From Oerskovia rustica (GTDB taxonomy: Bacteria > Actinomycetota > Actinomycetes > Actinomycetales > Cellulomonadaceae), in the NCBI RefSeq assembly GCF_014836555.1, contig NZ_JACSQQ010000026.1, positions 7,049 through 54,987 of the forward strand: DNA of 47,939 bases, given 5' to 3'. The stretch's first letter is position 1; every line of letters begins with the position of its first letter. The notes below the pieces were generated by a model. That model was not told the DNA's origin. It did not search any database and worked only from the letters and a program-made list of their open reading frames with translations. This document shows positions 1-8,750 of this stretch, piece by piece. A program made the translations under genes and the position numbers.

Positions 1-50
<50 letters not shown>

Positions 51-69
51 GCCGTGCGCTCGGGGCCGC

Positions 70-741
70 TCAGGCGGGGACGTCGACGACCCGGCTGTCG
101 CCGAGGGCGGGGGAGATCGTCCCGCTCGACGCCGACGCGAGGTCTGCGTCGAGCTCGACGAGACGTCCCGGCGGGACCAGGAGCCGGAACCTGGCCGCGG
201 CCGCGTAGTCGGCGCCCTCGAGCACTGCGCCGTGGGTCTGGCACCACTCGTGGAGGGTGTTCCCGATCCGGCCGGCCTCCGCGTGCGGGACCTCGACCGT
301 GACCTCGACCATGACCTCGCGGCGCAGCACGGGCGCGAGGTCGAGGGTCTCGCTCACGGCGTTCGAGTAGGCGCGGACGAGCCCGCCCGCCCCGAGCAGC
401 ACCCCGCCGAAGTAGCGCGTGACGACCGCGACCAGGTCGGTCACGTGGCGGTGGCGCAGGACCTCGAGCATGGGGATGCCGGCCGTGCCCGAGGGCTCGC
501 CGTCGTCGCTCGAGCGCTGCTGGTCGGCGTGCGTGCCGACGACGAGCGCCGTGCAGTGGTGCCGCGCGTCCCAGTGCTCCTTGCGGGTCCGTGCGATCAC
601 GGACTCCGCTTCGGCGACCGACTCGACGGGGTGCAGGAGCGTGAGGAAGCGGGACTTCTTGACCACGAGCTCGTGCTCGACAGGGCGGGCGATCGTCGAC
701 GGGAGCGGCACGCTCCGGGGGGAGTGCTGGAGGGAGGCCAT
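70..741 (-). CDS. YigZ/IMPACT family protein
   Basis: A 223-residue protein of the UPF0029/IMPACT family, often annotated YigZ. The family has an N-terminal Impact domain (about residues 20-130) and a C-terminal DUF1949-like domain (about 140-200). The family signature is visible: SDDGEPSGTAG at 78-88 and RYFGGVLLGAGGLVRAYS near 109-126. Eukaryotic IMPACT affects the GCN2 translation stress pathway; the bacterial role is not settled. The ATG at 741 was chosen because TAGGCT (750-755, minus strand) ends 8 nt upstream, which fits a leaderless transcript, and the protein then has normal family length. The longer reading frame upstream has no family similarity. Confidence 0.88.
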   Translation of the reverse strand: MASLQHSPRSVPLPSTIARPVEHELVVKKSRFLTLLHPVESVAEAESVIARTRKEHWDARHHCTALVVGTHADQQRSSDDGEPSGTAGIPMLEVLRHRHVTDLVAVVTRYFGGVLLGAGGLVRAYSNAVSETLDLAPVLRREVMVEVTVEVPHAEAGRIGNTLHEWCQTHGAVLEGADYAAAARFRLLVPPGRLVELDADLASASSGTISPALGDSRVVDVPA

Positions 742-749
742 CGACGCCC

Positions 750-755
750 AGCCTA
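750..755 (-). promoter_or_regulatory. -10 box for the YigZ gene
   Basis: TAGGCT on the minus strand ends 8 nt before the ATG at 741, the spacing of a leaderless actinobacterial transcript. No convincing -35 box. Confidence 0.5.
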
Positions 756-821
756 GCCAACGGGCGGGACGTGCTGGTCTCGAGCGGGATGGCGTCGAGG
801 GCGGCACGCCGTTCACGACGA

Positions 822-850
822 TTGAAAATAGTGTGCCAAGCGGATAGGTT
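822..850 (+). promoter_or_regulatory. promoter of recombinase-like gene
   Basis: TTGAAA (822-827), a 17-nt spacer and TAGGTT (845-850) form a good SigA-type promoter. The ATG at 857 starts 6 nt after the -10 box, so the mRNA is probably leaderless. The left copy of the 18-bp direct repeat (825-842) fills the spacer, so a protein bound there would control this promoter. Confidence 0.7.
825..842 (+). repeat. 18-bp direct repeat, copy 1
   Basis: AAAATAGTGTGCCAAGCG occurs here and again at 2073-2090, identical and in the same orientation. The two copies bracket the recombinase-like gene (857-1531) and the VOC gene (1557-2009). This copy overlaps the -35/spacer region of the recombinase-like gene. 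It may be an operator or a recombination site. Confidence 0.85.
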
Positions 851-856
851 TCCGCC

Positions 857-1531
857 ATGGCCACCGACCCTTCCGACTCACCGCTCAACGCCTCGACGGA
901 CAAGGAACGCCCGGACGCCGACCCCGCCCAGCCGCTCGCGCCGCGCTACCCGCGCCCACCCGTCACGCGCGACGAGGCCGAGTGGGTCTGGCGTGAGCTG
1001 TCGGTCGGCGCCATGTACGCGTCGACCAAGCCGGAGATGGTACGCCTGGCGGTCATCGTCGGCCTGACCCGCGCGACGGGGGCCAGGTACTCGGACCTGC
1101 TGCGCTGCACCGTCGACTCGCTCGACCTGGGGCCCACCGGCGCCCAGGCGGGGGAGGGGAGCGTCGTCGTGCAGCACGGCAAGCACCGCACCGTGCGCGT
1201 GCACCGCCTCGAACCGGGTGCGGTCATGGTCCTGCGTCGCTGGATGGAGGTCCGGGAGGAGCTGTGCTCCGAGCTGGAGGGGTCGGTGCCGCGCGCCCTG
1301 CTCCTGACGGTCCACCACACGCACGACAACGGCATCACCGTCGCGAGCGGGCTGCCCATCACGAAGCAGGGCCTGGTGCTGTCCTGGCGGCGGTTCGTGC
1401 AGCGCACCAACGCGCGGTACGGCGGGGTGCGGCCGCCGCTGCCGACGCGCTTCGAGCAGGTCCGTCGGGCGTGGCACGCGGAGGCCGCCGACGGTCCGGC
1501 CGAGCAGGTCGGGCAGGTCGAGCAGGAGTAG
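857..1531 (+). CDS. truncated tyrosine-recombinase-like protein
   Basis: A 224-residue protein resembling only part of a tyrosine recombinase catalytic domain. Residues 70-90 match the box I region (TGARYSDLL, Arg77 in the catalytic position) and VVVQHGKHRTVRVH (103-116) matches the beta-hairpin lysine region (Lys109). A degenerate box II may lie at 197-205 (Arg203/204 without the usual His). The box II HxLRH motif, the H/W box and the nucleophilic Tyr are not visible, so it is unlikely to recombine DNA unaided. It could be a DNA-binding regulator derived from an integrase, or a stable remnant. It has its own leaderless promoter and faces the VOC gene 25 bp away. The 18-bp repeat over its promoter suggests it may bind there, which is inference. 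Confidence 0.7.
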   Translation: MATDPSDSPLNASTDKERPDADPAQPLAPRYPRPPVTRDEAEWVWRELSVGAMYASTKPEMVRLAVIVGLTRATGARYSDLLRCTVDSLDLGPTGAQAGEGSVVVQHGKHRTVRVHRLEPGAVMVLRRWMEVREELCSELEGSVPRALLLTVHHTHDNGITVASGLPITKQGLVLSWRRFVQRTNARYGGVRPPLPTRFEQVRRAWHAEAADGPAEQVGQVEQE

Positions 1532-1556
1532 CCTCGGGGCCGCCCGACGGTGGAGG

Positions 1557-2009
1557 TCACTCCTCGCGTGGATCGTCCGCGGGGGAGGGGGCGGCCTTCC
1601 CGTCGAGCTCCTGGAACACCGTGACGTGGAGGCCGGCCGGAGCGTCGAGGCGTGCGTTGAGCGAGTCCCACGGGGTGCGGACGGGCGGCGCCACGAGCGA
1701 CGCCCCCGCGTCGACCAGGTCGGCCGTGACGGCCGCTGCGTCGGTCACCTCGAACGCGACGCGCAACCGGGGAGCGACCTGCCGGCCCACCTCGACGTCG
1801 TCGATCATGCGTTTCTGCGCGGGGTTGGCGATCTCGAGCGTGGCGCGCCCGGCATCGAGGATCGCGACCCGCGAGTCGCCGTCGCCGGTGAACGCCTCGA
1901 GTTGGGGGAGGCCCAGGGCGTCACGGTAGAAGGCGAGGGCTGCCTCGTAGTCCTGCGCCTCGACGACCAGGCGCAGCTGTAGGACGGGGCGGGCGGGGGT
2001 GTCGGCCAT
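1557..2009 (-). CDS. VOC (glyoxalase/bleomycin-resistance fold) protein
   Basis: A 150-residue single-domain VOC superfamily protein, showing LRLVVEAQDYEAALAFYRDA at 17-36 and the paired beta-alpha-beta-beta-beta pattern ending in HVTVFQE. VOC proteins are metal-dependent glyoxalases, dioxygenases or ligand-binding resistance proteins; the substrate cannot be told from sequence. The ATG at 2009 is 6 nt after TACCGT (2016-2021, minus), which fits a leaderless start. An in-frame upstream extension to 2087 lacks family similarity and would read through the promoter. The second 18-bp repeat lies about 50 bp upstream of this promoter. Confidence 0.85.
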   Translation of the reverse strand: MADTPARPVLQLRLVVEAQDYEAALAFYRDALGLPQLEAFTGDGDSRVAILDAGRATLEIANPAQKRMIDDVEVGRQVAPRLRVAFEVTDAAAVTADLVDAGASLVAPPVRTPWDSLNARLDAPAGLHVTVFQELDGKAAPSPADDPREE

Positions 2010-2015
2010 CCGGCC

Positions 2016-2021
2016 ACGGTA
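2016..2021 (-). promoter_or_regulatory. -10 box for the VOC gene
   Basis: TACCGT on the minus strand ends 6 nt before the ATG at 2009, which is typical leaderless spacing. Confidence 0.5.
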
Positions 2022-2072
2022 GGTCAGAGGCTCGGATGCTGCGCGCCGACCCCCTTCGCCTCCCTTCTGGAC

Positions 2073-2090
2073 AAAATAGTGTGCCAAGCG
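2073..2090 (+). repeat. 18-bp direct repeat, copy 2
   Basis: An identical copy of the 825-842 repeat in the same orientation. It sits upstream of the VOC promoter, and no promoter boxes on the plus strand match those at the first copy. Confidence 0.85.
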
Positions 2091-2176
2091 TCCCGACGAC
2101 GCGACTCACCCACACATTCGGCTCACCAAAAAAGCCCTGACGAGCCGTGGCGGGCCTCGCGGGCCCTCCGCACGAC

Positions 2177-2216
2177 GACGGCCCCCTTGCTCCAGCCGGG
2201 GGAGCAGGGGGCCGTC
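2177..2216 (-). terminator. long GC hairpin ending the MoxR/DUF58 operon
   Basis: Arms 2177-2193 and 2201-2216 pair over about 16 bp with a single bulge, 20 nt past the stop of the membrane gene at 2238. A T6 run (A6 at 2128-2133 on the plus strand) follows further downstream on the minus strand after additional GC-rich inverted sequence. Probable rho-independent terminator. Confidence 0.65.
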
Positions 2217-2237
2217 GCGCCGTGTCGCGAGGTCGTC

Positions 2238-2795
2238 TCAGCGCCACCAGGTCCGCGGGACGGCGAGGACGACGAGCCCGATCAGCGCGACAGCGGCCAC
2301 GACGACGAAGAGCCCATTCCTGTCCAGGGTCGAGGCCGCGAAGCCGACGAGCGCCAGCCCTTGGCACGCGAGCTGGATCACGGCTGCGCGGCGCAGCTCC
2401 GGGACGAGCACCGCGCGCTCGACGCGGCCCTTCCGCGGTACGCGCGCAGCCCACCAGGAGGAACGCAGCACGAGGTGGGCGAGCGGGAGGAGCAGGAAGA
2501 CGACCGGGTCGAACGACGTGTCGGCCCCGAGCGTCGCGAGGGCGCCGCCGAACAGCACCGCGTGCGGCACCGGGATGTGCGGGCGCGCCACGACGACGGC
2601 GGCCAGGACCAGGGCGACGGCCACGCTCCCCAGCAGCGAGGGGACCAGCTGGACCACGGCGAGGACGCCGAACACGAACGTCGCCCCGATCAGCACCGCA
2701 CGCAGGACGTCGCCCGAGACGGTCGGGCCGGTGCTCACCTCGGTCGCCGGCGGTCCCGCTGGTTTCTCGGGCGGGGCGGTGGGGTGCACGCTCAT
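2238..2795 (-). CDS. membrane protein of the MoxR/DUF58 operon
   Basis: A 185-residue protein I cannot place in a named family. The first 30 residues are Pro-rich, followed by about four to five hydrophobic segments: a long pair from about 32 to 73, one around 80-110, one near 143-158 and a C-terminal one near 165-180. The ATG at 2795 overlaps the stop of the DUF58 gene by 4 bp, so it is translationally coupled and last in the operon. A role as a membrane partner of the DUF58/MoxR system is inferred from position only. Confidence 0.7.
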   Translation of the reverse strand: MSVHPTAPPEKPAGPPATEVSTGPTVSGDVLRAVLIGATFVFGVLAVVQLVPSLLGSVAVALVLAAVVVARPHIPVPHAVLFGGALATLGADTSFDPVVFLLLPLAHLVLRSSWWAARVPRKGRVERAVLVPELRRAAVIQLACQGLALVGFAASTLDRNGLFVVVAAVALIGLVVLAVPRTWWR

Positions 2796-4125
2796 CGGGT
2801 CGTCCCTCGCTGGCTGTGGCGTTGACGGCGGGCCGCGAGCTCGAGCGCGGCACGGGCTCCACCCCTGTCGTTCGTCGAGGAGGTCCAGGGGACCACCAGG
2901 ACGCCCTCGCGTCGGATCGCCTCGAGTCGCTGCTCGCGTTCGAGTCGCGTGATGCGCCACGCGAGCACCACTCCCGGTTCGTCCCGGGGGACGTCGACGG
3001 TCGGCAGGATGTCGACCGCGACCACGGGGTGTCCCGTCGCTCGCCAGGTCTGGGCGATCATGGCGCTCTCGTCGTCGAGGAAGGTCGAGAACATGTACAC
3101 CAGCGCCGACGCCGGGATCTGCGGCGGGCGCGTGCGCCGTCGAGGCTCACCGATCGGGTGGGCGAGGGCGAGGGCGTGGACGATCCGCTGGAGCTGACGC
3201 TTGCCCGCAGCCGGCGGGAGCGGGCGACGGATCCACCCGAGGTCCTCGAACCCCACCCGGTCCCCGCCGTCTAGCGCGGTCTGGGCGACCGACGCCGCGG
3301 CGTGCCGGGCGATGTCCAGGGACGTCGGCCGGTCCATCGGCAGCGGGCCGCGCCCTCGCCACGTCGTGACGTCGGGACCCACCTCGTCCCGCGAGTCCAG
3401 GACCAGGACGATCGTCGCCTCGGCCGTCGCCTGGGTACGCCGGACGTACAACGTCTCGAGCCCGGGGGACCGGCGTGCGGTCGCCCGCCAGTCGATGCGG
3501 CGCAGGCGGTCCCCGGGGGCGAACGGGTGCACGTCCCGGAGCTCGGTGCCGTCTCCGAGGCGACGGGTCGTGTGCGGACCCGTGAGCCCGGCGAGCTGGC
3601 GCGGCAGGGGGAGGAGACCGAGCGGTTGGGCGGTCGGCAGGACCAACGTCCCCGGGGACCGGACCGCGTCCGGGACCGACTCGACGACGCCCTCGGGCCC
3701 CGACGCGACGTGGTCGACCCGGAACATCCGGTGCGGTCCGGTCCTCGCCGAGTGCGTCGTGAGGTCGAGGGTCCGGGACCGGTCGACCAGCACCGTGACG
3801 TCCGCGTCCTCGTTCCCGGGGCTGGTGACGCGCAGGCGGACCGGTGTGGCGCCGTCGGGCACGTCGAGGCGGAGCCGCGACCTGAGCTCCCCGGGACGCG
3901 CGTCGACGTCCACCGCCGGCTCGAACGTCGCGACCACGGCCTCGCCCCGCGGTCTGGCGCTCCACCCCCACACCGCACCGAGCAGCGCAGGAGCGCCCAG
4001 GACGGCGATGTCCGCGCGACCCGCGAGGAGACCCGTGCCGAGGAGCGCCAGACCGAGAACCACGCCCGCGGCGAGGCTCGTCGTCTGCTGCCAGCGCGTC
4101 GGACGCGAGCCCGTGGCGAGGGAGG

Positions 4126-4129
<4 letters not shown>
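2792..4129 (-). CDS. DUF58 domain protein
   Basis: A 445-residue protein with two membrane segments at the N terminus (about 17-37 and 40-55) and a DUF58 domain. The diagnostic motif is clear at 197-219 (LRDVHPFAPGDRLRRIDWRATAR), and a von Willebrand A-like strand with VLVLDSRDE begins near 241. DUF58 proteins accompany MoxR AAA ATPases, which are thought to act as chaperones for them or insert metals. Functions reported in the family range from enzyme maturation to cell-envelope stress. Start ATG 4129 overlaps the MoxR stop by 4 bp (ATGA), so expression is coupled. Confidence 0.88.
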
Positions 4130-5115
<986 letters not shown>

Positions 5116-5186
5116 CGGGTTCGCCTCTCGGTGCGGGTGTCTACGGGTGCTGGGGATGTGGGCAGCGGTGCCGACGGTCGTGCTGG

Positions 5187-5726
5187 TCAGGCGTCGCTGC
5201 GGGTCTGCTGCCGGCCGGCGCTGCGGCCGCCCTCGCCGACGGGCTGGCCGTCGGCGAGGTGCTCGATCGCGCTGACCCACGAGCGCAGGACCTTCATGGT
5301 CGGGGGGCGCGGGTCGGAGGTCATCTGCTGGTGGACCTGCGTGCCGAGCCTCGCCGCGGCCGCGCGCACCTGAGCCGGGTCGGTGCTGTGGAGGTCGATG
5401 CCCTCGTCGGCGAGAGCCGTGGCCGCGAGCGCCCGCACGCGTTGGTGTGCGCGTTCGCTGACGCGTCCGTGGCTTCCGTGCATGGCCCAGGTGAGGTCGG
5501 AGAGGTCGCGGCGTGCGCCGTCGCGGTTGGTGTCGGGCAGTGCGCGGTGCTGGGGGTCGTGTCCGGCGTCGATGCGTCGGGAGAGGACGAGGGCGATGAG
5601 GAGGGCGACGGTGAGGGCGATGGTGTGGGGGAGGTCGAGGCCGAGGTACGCGAGGGCGATGCCGGTGACGACGAGGAGTGCGGCCTGGGTGAGGATCTTC
5701 TTGTCGGTGGGGACCCGGAGCTTCAT
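5187..5726 (-). CDS. small membrane protein between DUF4129 and MoxR genes
   Basis: A 179-residue protein of unknown family. Residues 1-50 hold two short transmembrane helices (about 12-28 and 32-47); the rest is a soluble, mostly helical, Arg/Ala/Asp-rich region with no recognisable motif. It starts at ATG 5726, overlapping the upstream gene stop by 4 bp, so it belongs to the operon. Proteins in this position often accompany MoxR/DUF58/DUF4129 genes in Actinobacteria, but I infer no reaction for it. Confidence 0.75.
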   Translation of the reverse strand: MKLRVPTDKKILTQAALLVVTGIALAYLGLDLPHTIALTVALLIALVLSRRIDAGHDPQHRALPDTNRDGARRDLSDLTWAMHGSHGRVSERAHQRVRALAATALADEGIDLHSTDPAQVRAAAARLGTQVHQQMTSDPRPPTMKVLRSWVSAIEHLADGQPVGEGGRSAGRQQTRSDA

Positions 5727-6487
5727 CGCGTCTGCCCTCGGGGGGCCTGTGTGCCGGGGGTTGCTTGGTGCTGGGGTTCGTCGCTGTCGTCCGTGTCGGG
5801 TGGTGCGAAGGCGATGGCGAGGCGTTCGAGGCAGTCGCGGGCTGCGTCGACGTCCTGGGGGGTGAGGGGGTGGGTGGTGAAGCGTGCCCGCTGGTAGAGC
5901 TTCAGGAGCGTGGTGACGGCGTCGGGGTCGGCGGGGGTGGCGTCGAGGACGGTCCTGGTGAACTCGGTGGGGGTCTGTGCGGGGTGTCGGCGGTGGCCGG
6001 TGTCGGCGGTGGCGTCCTCGAGCGCTATCCAGGCGGCGGTGACGGCGTCGCGGGGGGTGGCGGCGGTGTCGAGGAGGTGCCGGGCGTGCCGGACGCCGCG
6101 GCGTAGTTCGGGGAGCTGGACCGTGAGGGTGGGGGTGGCGATGCTGGCGCCGACCGTGACGTGGTCGTGGGGGGTGGGGGCCTCGGGGGCGGGTTCGCGG
6201 GTGCGACGGCGCAGGCGCACGATCGCGATGACGGTGAGGACGACGGCGACCAGGATGGCCAGGTAGGTCATGTACTCGCCGATGCTGAGGCCGGAGGCGC
6301 GTTCGTCGAGGCCTTCGAGGAAGAGCGCGGTCTCTTCGGTGCGTTGCACGGGTGGGGTGGGGGCGACGGTGCTGGGTCTGGTGGTGACGGGCTCGAGCCG
6401 GAAGCTCCAGCGGTTTCCGGCGGCGGCGCCGACGAGGACGAGGGCGATCAGGACGACGACACCCCCTAGTCGCGTCCGGTTGCTCAT
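5723..6487 (-). CDS. DUF4129-like membrane protein
   Basis: A 254-residue protein with an N-terminal helix (about 7-25), an external segment rich in Thr/Pro, a second helix (about 71-91) and a cytoplasmic C-terminal helical domain of DUF4129 type (about 125-225: RDAVTAAWIALEDA, then TPTEFTRTVLD and a segment of regularly spaced acidic and Leu residues). DUF4129 proteins are typical members of MoxR/DUF58 clusters, often fused to transglutaminase domains; here the domain is alone. ATG 6487 overlaps the DUF3866 stop by 4 bp. The DUF4129 assignment rests on pattern and context. Confidence 0.78.
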   Translation of the reverse strand: MSNRTRLGGVVVLIALVLVGAAAGNRWSFRLEPVTTRPSTVAPTPPVQRTEETALFLEGLDERASGLSIGEYMTYLAILVAVVLTVIAIVRLRRRTREPAPEAPTPHDHVTVGASIATPTLTVQLPELRRGVRHARHLLDTAATPRDAVTAAWIALEDATADTGHRRHPAQTPTEFTRTVLDATPADPDAVTTLLKLYQRARFTTHPLTPQDVDAARDCLERLAIAFAPPDTDDSDEPQHQATPGTQAPRGQTR

Positions 6488-7656
6488 GCGGGTCGGTTCC
6501 TCTCGGCGTACAGGCCGGCTGCGGCGGCTGTCAGGAAGGCGGCGGGGTCGTCGTCGAGCCCGCGGCCCATGGTGGAGAGTCCGACGGGTGTGGCGCGCAG
6601 GGCTCCGAGGAGCGGGGCGTCGGCGTCGGCGTGGACGAGGTGGTGGCGCCCGTGGGGTGCGGCGAGGTGCGCGGCTTGCTCGGTGATGCGTGCGGTGAGT
6701 GCGGCCCCCCACCCGGGGAGGGCTTCGACGTCGGCGCTGGGGCGGGGGACGACGACGTCGCTGGCCGCGAGCGCCACCCGGCCGTAGGCGGTCAGGGAGT
6801 GGTGGGAGATGCCGAGGTGGCGGTCGCGGGGGTCTGCGCCGGAGACGCGCAGGGATGCGATGGGGCGTCCGCCGAGGGTTGCGGCGGCGTTGAGGGCTTC
6901 GCCGGCGGCGACGCCGGAGAAGCCCCAGCGGGTGCCGGTGCCGAGGTTGCCGGGGCCTTGGGTGACGATGGCGAGGTCGGCGCCGGTGACGTGGCGGGCG
7001 GCGAGGAGCCCGGTGTGGACGGTGACGGCTTCGTGGTCTCCGCCGTAGGCCTGGCCGACGGTGAGGCAGGTGTGGAGCCAGTCGGCGTCGCGCAGTGCGG
7101 CGATGGTGCGGGAGAACGCGGCGGGCAGGGCGCCGCCGTCGGTCATGACGTAGGCGATGCGGGGGGCGGGGCGTCCGTCCTGGGCGGCGGCGAGGCGGGC
7201 GCCGGCGGCGATCGCGGGCAGGGCGGAGTGGAGGTCGGCGACGACGACGGGCATGCCGTGGAGGTCGTCGGCGTCGCGCAGGGTGTCGTGGTGGGGGGAC
7301 TCCTGCTCGTCGACGCCCAGCACGAGGGCCTGCAGGGGGGTGTAGCGGGCCTTGACGAGGTGCCCTGGCCCGGGGGCCGGGTCGGGGGGCAGTGCGCCGG
7401 GCAGGGCGACGACGAGGGCGTATCCGCCGGTGCCGAGGCCGCGGGCGAGCGCGGAGACGTTGAGGAGGGCCTGGTCGCCGACCTGGGGTTCTCCGACGAG
7501 CTGCGGGTAGGCGAGGGCGCGCACGGTGCGGGGGCGTTCCTCGGCGCCGGGGGCGGTGCTGGCGGGCAGGGGCTCGTCGAGCTCGACGGTCACTTCTTGC
7601 GCGCCTTGCCAGGCCCGGCCGCGGGAGATCACCCTTGCACTACGCCACGTCATCAC
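6484..7656 (-). CDS. DUF3866 family protein
   Basis: A 390-residue protein matching the actinobacterial DUF3866 family. Recognisable stretches are GDQALLNVSALARGLGTGG (about 60-79), MPVVVADLHSALPAIAAGAR near 135-154 and the glycine-rich VTQGPGNLGTGTRWGFSGVA near 231-250. The family has no established activity. The GTG at 7656 is 7 nt after TATCCT (7664-7669, minus strand), so the message is probably leaderless; an in-frame ATG follows immediately at 7653. It heads a six-gene minus-strand operon with 4-bp overlaps and is divergent from pafB across only 35 bp. Confidence 0.85.
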   Translation of the reverse strand: MMTWRSARVISRGRAWQGAQEVTVELDEPLPASTAPGAEERPRTVRALAYPQLVGEPQVGDQALLNVSALARGLGTGGYALVVALPGALPPDPAPGPGHLVKARYTPLQALVLGVDEQESPHHDTLRDADDLHGMPVVVADLHSALPAIAAGARLAAAQDGRPAPRIAYVMTDGGALPAAFSRTIAALRDADWLHTCLTVGQAYGGDHEAVTVHTGLLAARHVTGADLAIVTQGPGNLGTGTRWGFSGVAAGEALNAAATLGGRPIASLRVSGADPRDRHLGISHHSLTAYGRVALAASDVVVPRPSADVEALPGWGAALTARITEQAAHLAAPHGRHHLVHADADAPLLGALRATPVGLSTMGRGLDDDPAAFLTAAAAGLYAERNRPA

Positions 7657-7663
7657 ACGGGTG

Positions 7664-7683
7664 AGGATAGCGTTCGTTAGCGT
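7664..7683. promoter_or_regulatory. divergent leaderless promoters DUF3866/pafB
   Basis: In the 35-bp divergent gap, TATCCT (7664-7669, minus) serves the DUF3866 GTG at 7656 and TAGCGT (7678-7683, plus) serves the pafB ATG at 7692. The two -10 boxes are so close that polymerases would compete, so the genes may be reciprocally regulated. Confidence 0.55.
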
Positions 7684-7691
7684 GGGTGCCG

Positions 7692-8750
7692 ATGCCTGAT
7701 CAGACGAGTCAACCAGTCAACCCTGCCACGAGGCTCTTGAACCTCGTGATCGCCCTCGTGAACACGAGCGTGTCGATGACGAAGCAGCAGATCCGTACGA
7801 GTGTCGCGGGGTATGCCGACGCGCCGTCTCCGGAGGCGTTCGAGCGGATGTTCGAGCGCGACAAGGACTCGTTGCGCGACCTCGGGATACCGATCGTGAC
7901 GGTCGACGCCGGGGGACACAGCGACGACGTCGGGTACCGGATCGACCAGGACGCGTACGCGTTGCCTGCGGTCGACCTGACCCCGGCGGAGTTCGGGGTG
8001 CTGTCCTTGGCGGCGCAGTTCTGGCAGGACAAGACGTTGCGCACGGACATCTCGCGCGCCTTGACGAAGCTGCGGGCGGCGGGGGCGGGCGAGGTCGCGA
8101 ACGACGCGGTCGCGGGGCTCGCCCCGCGGGTGCGGGCGGTGGGCGACGCGTACGGTCCCCTCTTGGACGCGATCGAGGCGCTGCGTCCGGTGTCGTTCAC
8201 GTACCGGGCGGCCTCCACGGGCGAGGTGCGGGACCGCACGGTCGAGCCGTGGCGCATCGCGGCACGCCGCGGCGGGTGGTACCTCCTCGGGTTCGACCGC
8301 GAGCGCCAGGCACCGCGGGCCTACCGGTTGAGCCGTATCGAGGGCCGGGTGCGTCTCCTGGGGCGCGCGGGGGCGTTCGCCATCCCGGACGGCGTGGACG
8401 TGGACGCGCTCCTGGGGGCGCGGGCCGGGCAGGAGCAGCTGGCGGCCCTGGCGATCGGACCGGAGCGGGCCGAGGCGTTGCGGGCGCGCGGTCGCAGCGA
8501 CGGCGACGGGCCGGGCTCGGGGCCGCGCGCGGACGGGCGCGACGTGGTGCACGTGTCGTTCACGAACCCGCACGCGTTCGCGGACGAGATCGCGGGGTAC
8601 GGGGACGCGGTCGTGGTCCTGAGCCCCGCGGGGCTGCGGGACGCGGTGGTGCGCCGGCTGGCGGCCGCGGCGGGCCTGGGGCAGGCACCGGGCACGACGT
8701 CGCAGGACCACCCGAACGGCACGACGAGCACGGAGGAGCAGCGTGGCTGA
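7692..8750 (+). CDS. pafB: PafB, WYL-domain DNA-damage regulator subunit
   Basis: A 352-residue WYL-domain transcription regulator, the PafB half of PafBC, which activates RecA-NDp promoters in the LexA-independent mycobacterial DNA-damage response. An N-terminal winged-helix region (about 10-90) is followed by the WYL domain; the WYL residues are at 196-198 in GGWYLLGFDRER. The ATG at 7692 is preferred over an in-frame GTG at 7686 because it is 8 nt after TAGCGT. It overlaps pafC by 8 bp, so the two subunits are made together. No proteasome or Pup-ligase genes flank it in this window, unlike the mycobacterial locus. A promoter of the type it should recognise occurs at 24892-24914. Confidence 0.9.
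   Translation: MPDQTSQPVNPATRLLNLVIALVNTSVSMTKQQIRTSVAGYADAPSPEAFERMFERDKDSLRDLGIPIVTVDAGGHSDDVGYRIDQDAYALPAVDLTPAEFGVLSLAAQFWQDKTLRTDISRALTKLRAAGAGEVANDAVAGLAPRVRAVGDAYGPLLDAIEALRPVSFTYRAASTGEVRDRTVEPWRIAARRGGWYLLGFDRERQAPRAYRLSRIEGRVRLLGRAGAFAIPDGVDVDALLGARAGQEQLAALAIGPERAEALRARGRSDGDGPGSGPRADGRDVVHVSFTNPHAFADEIAGYGDAVVVLSPAGLRDAVVRRLAAAAGLGQAPGTTSQDHPNGTTSTEEQRG

Noticed and set aside
825-2090. 18-bp repeats as proven att sites of an active element
   Set aside because: The only recombinase inside lacks the catalytic Tyr and no cargo beyond a VOC gene is present; the operator reading is equally good, so only a repeat is called.
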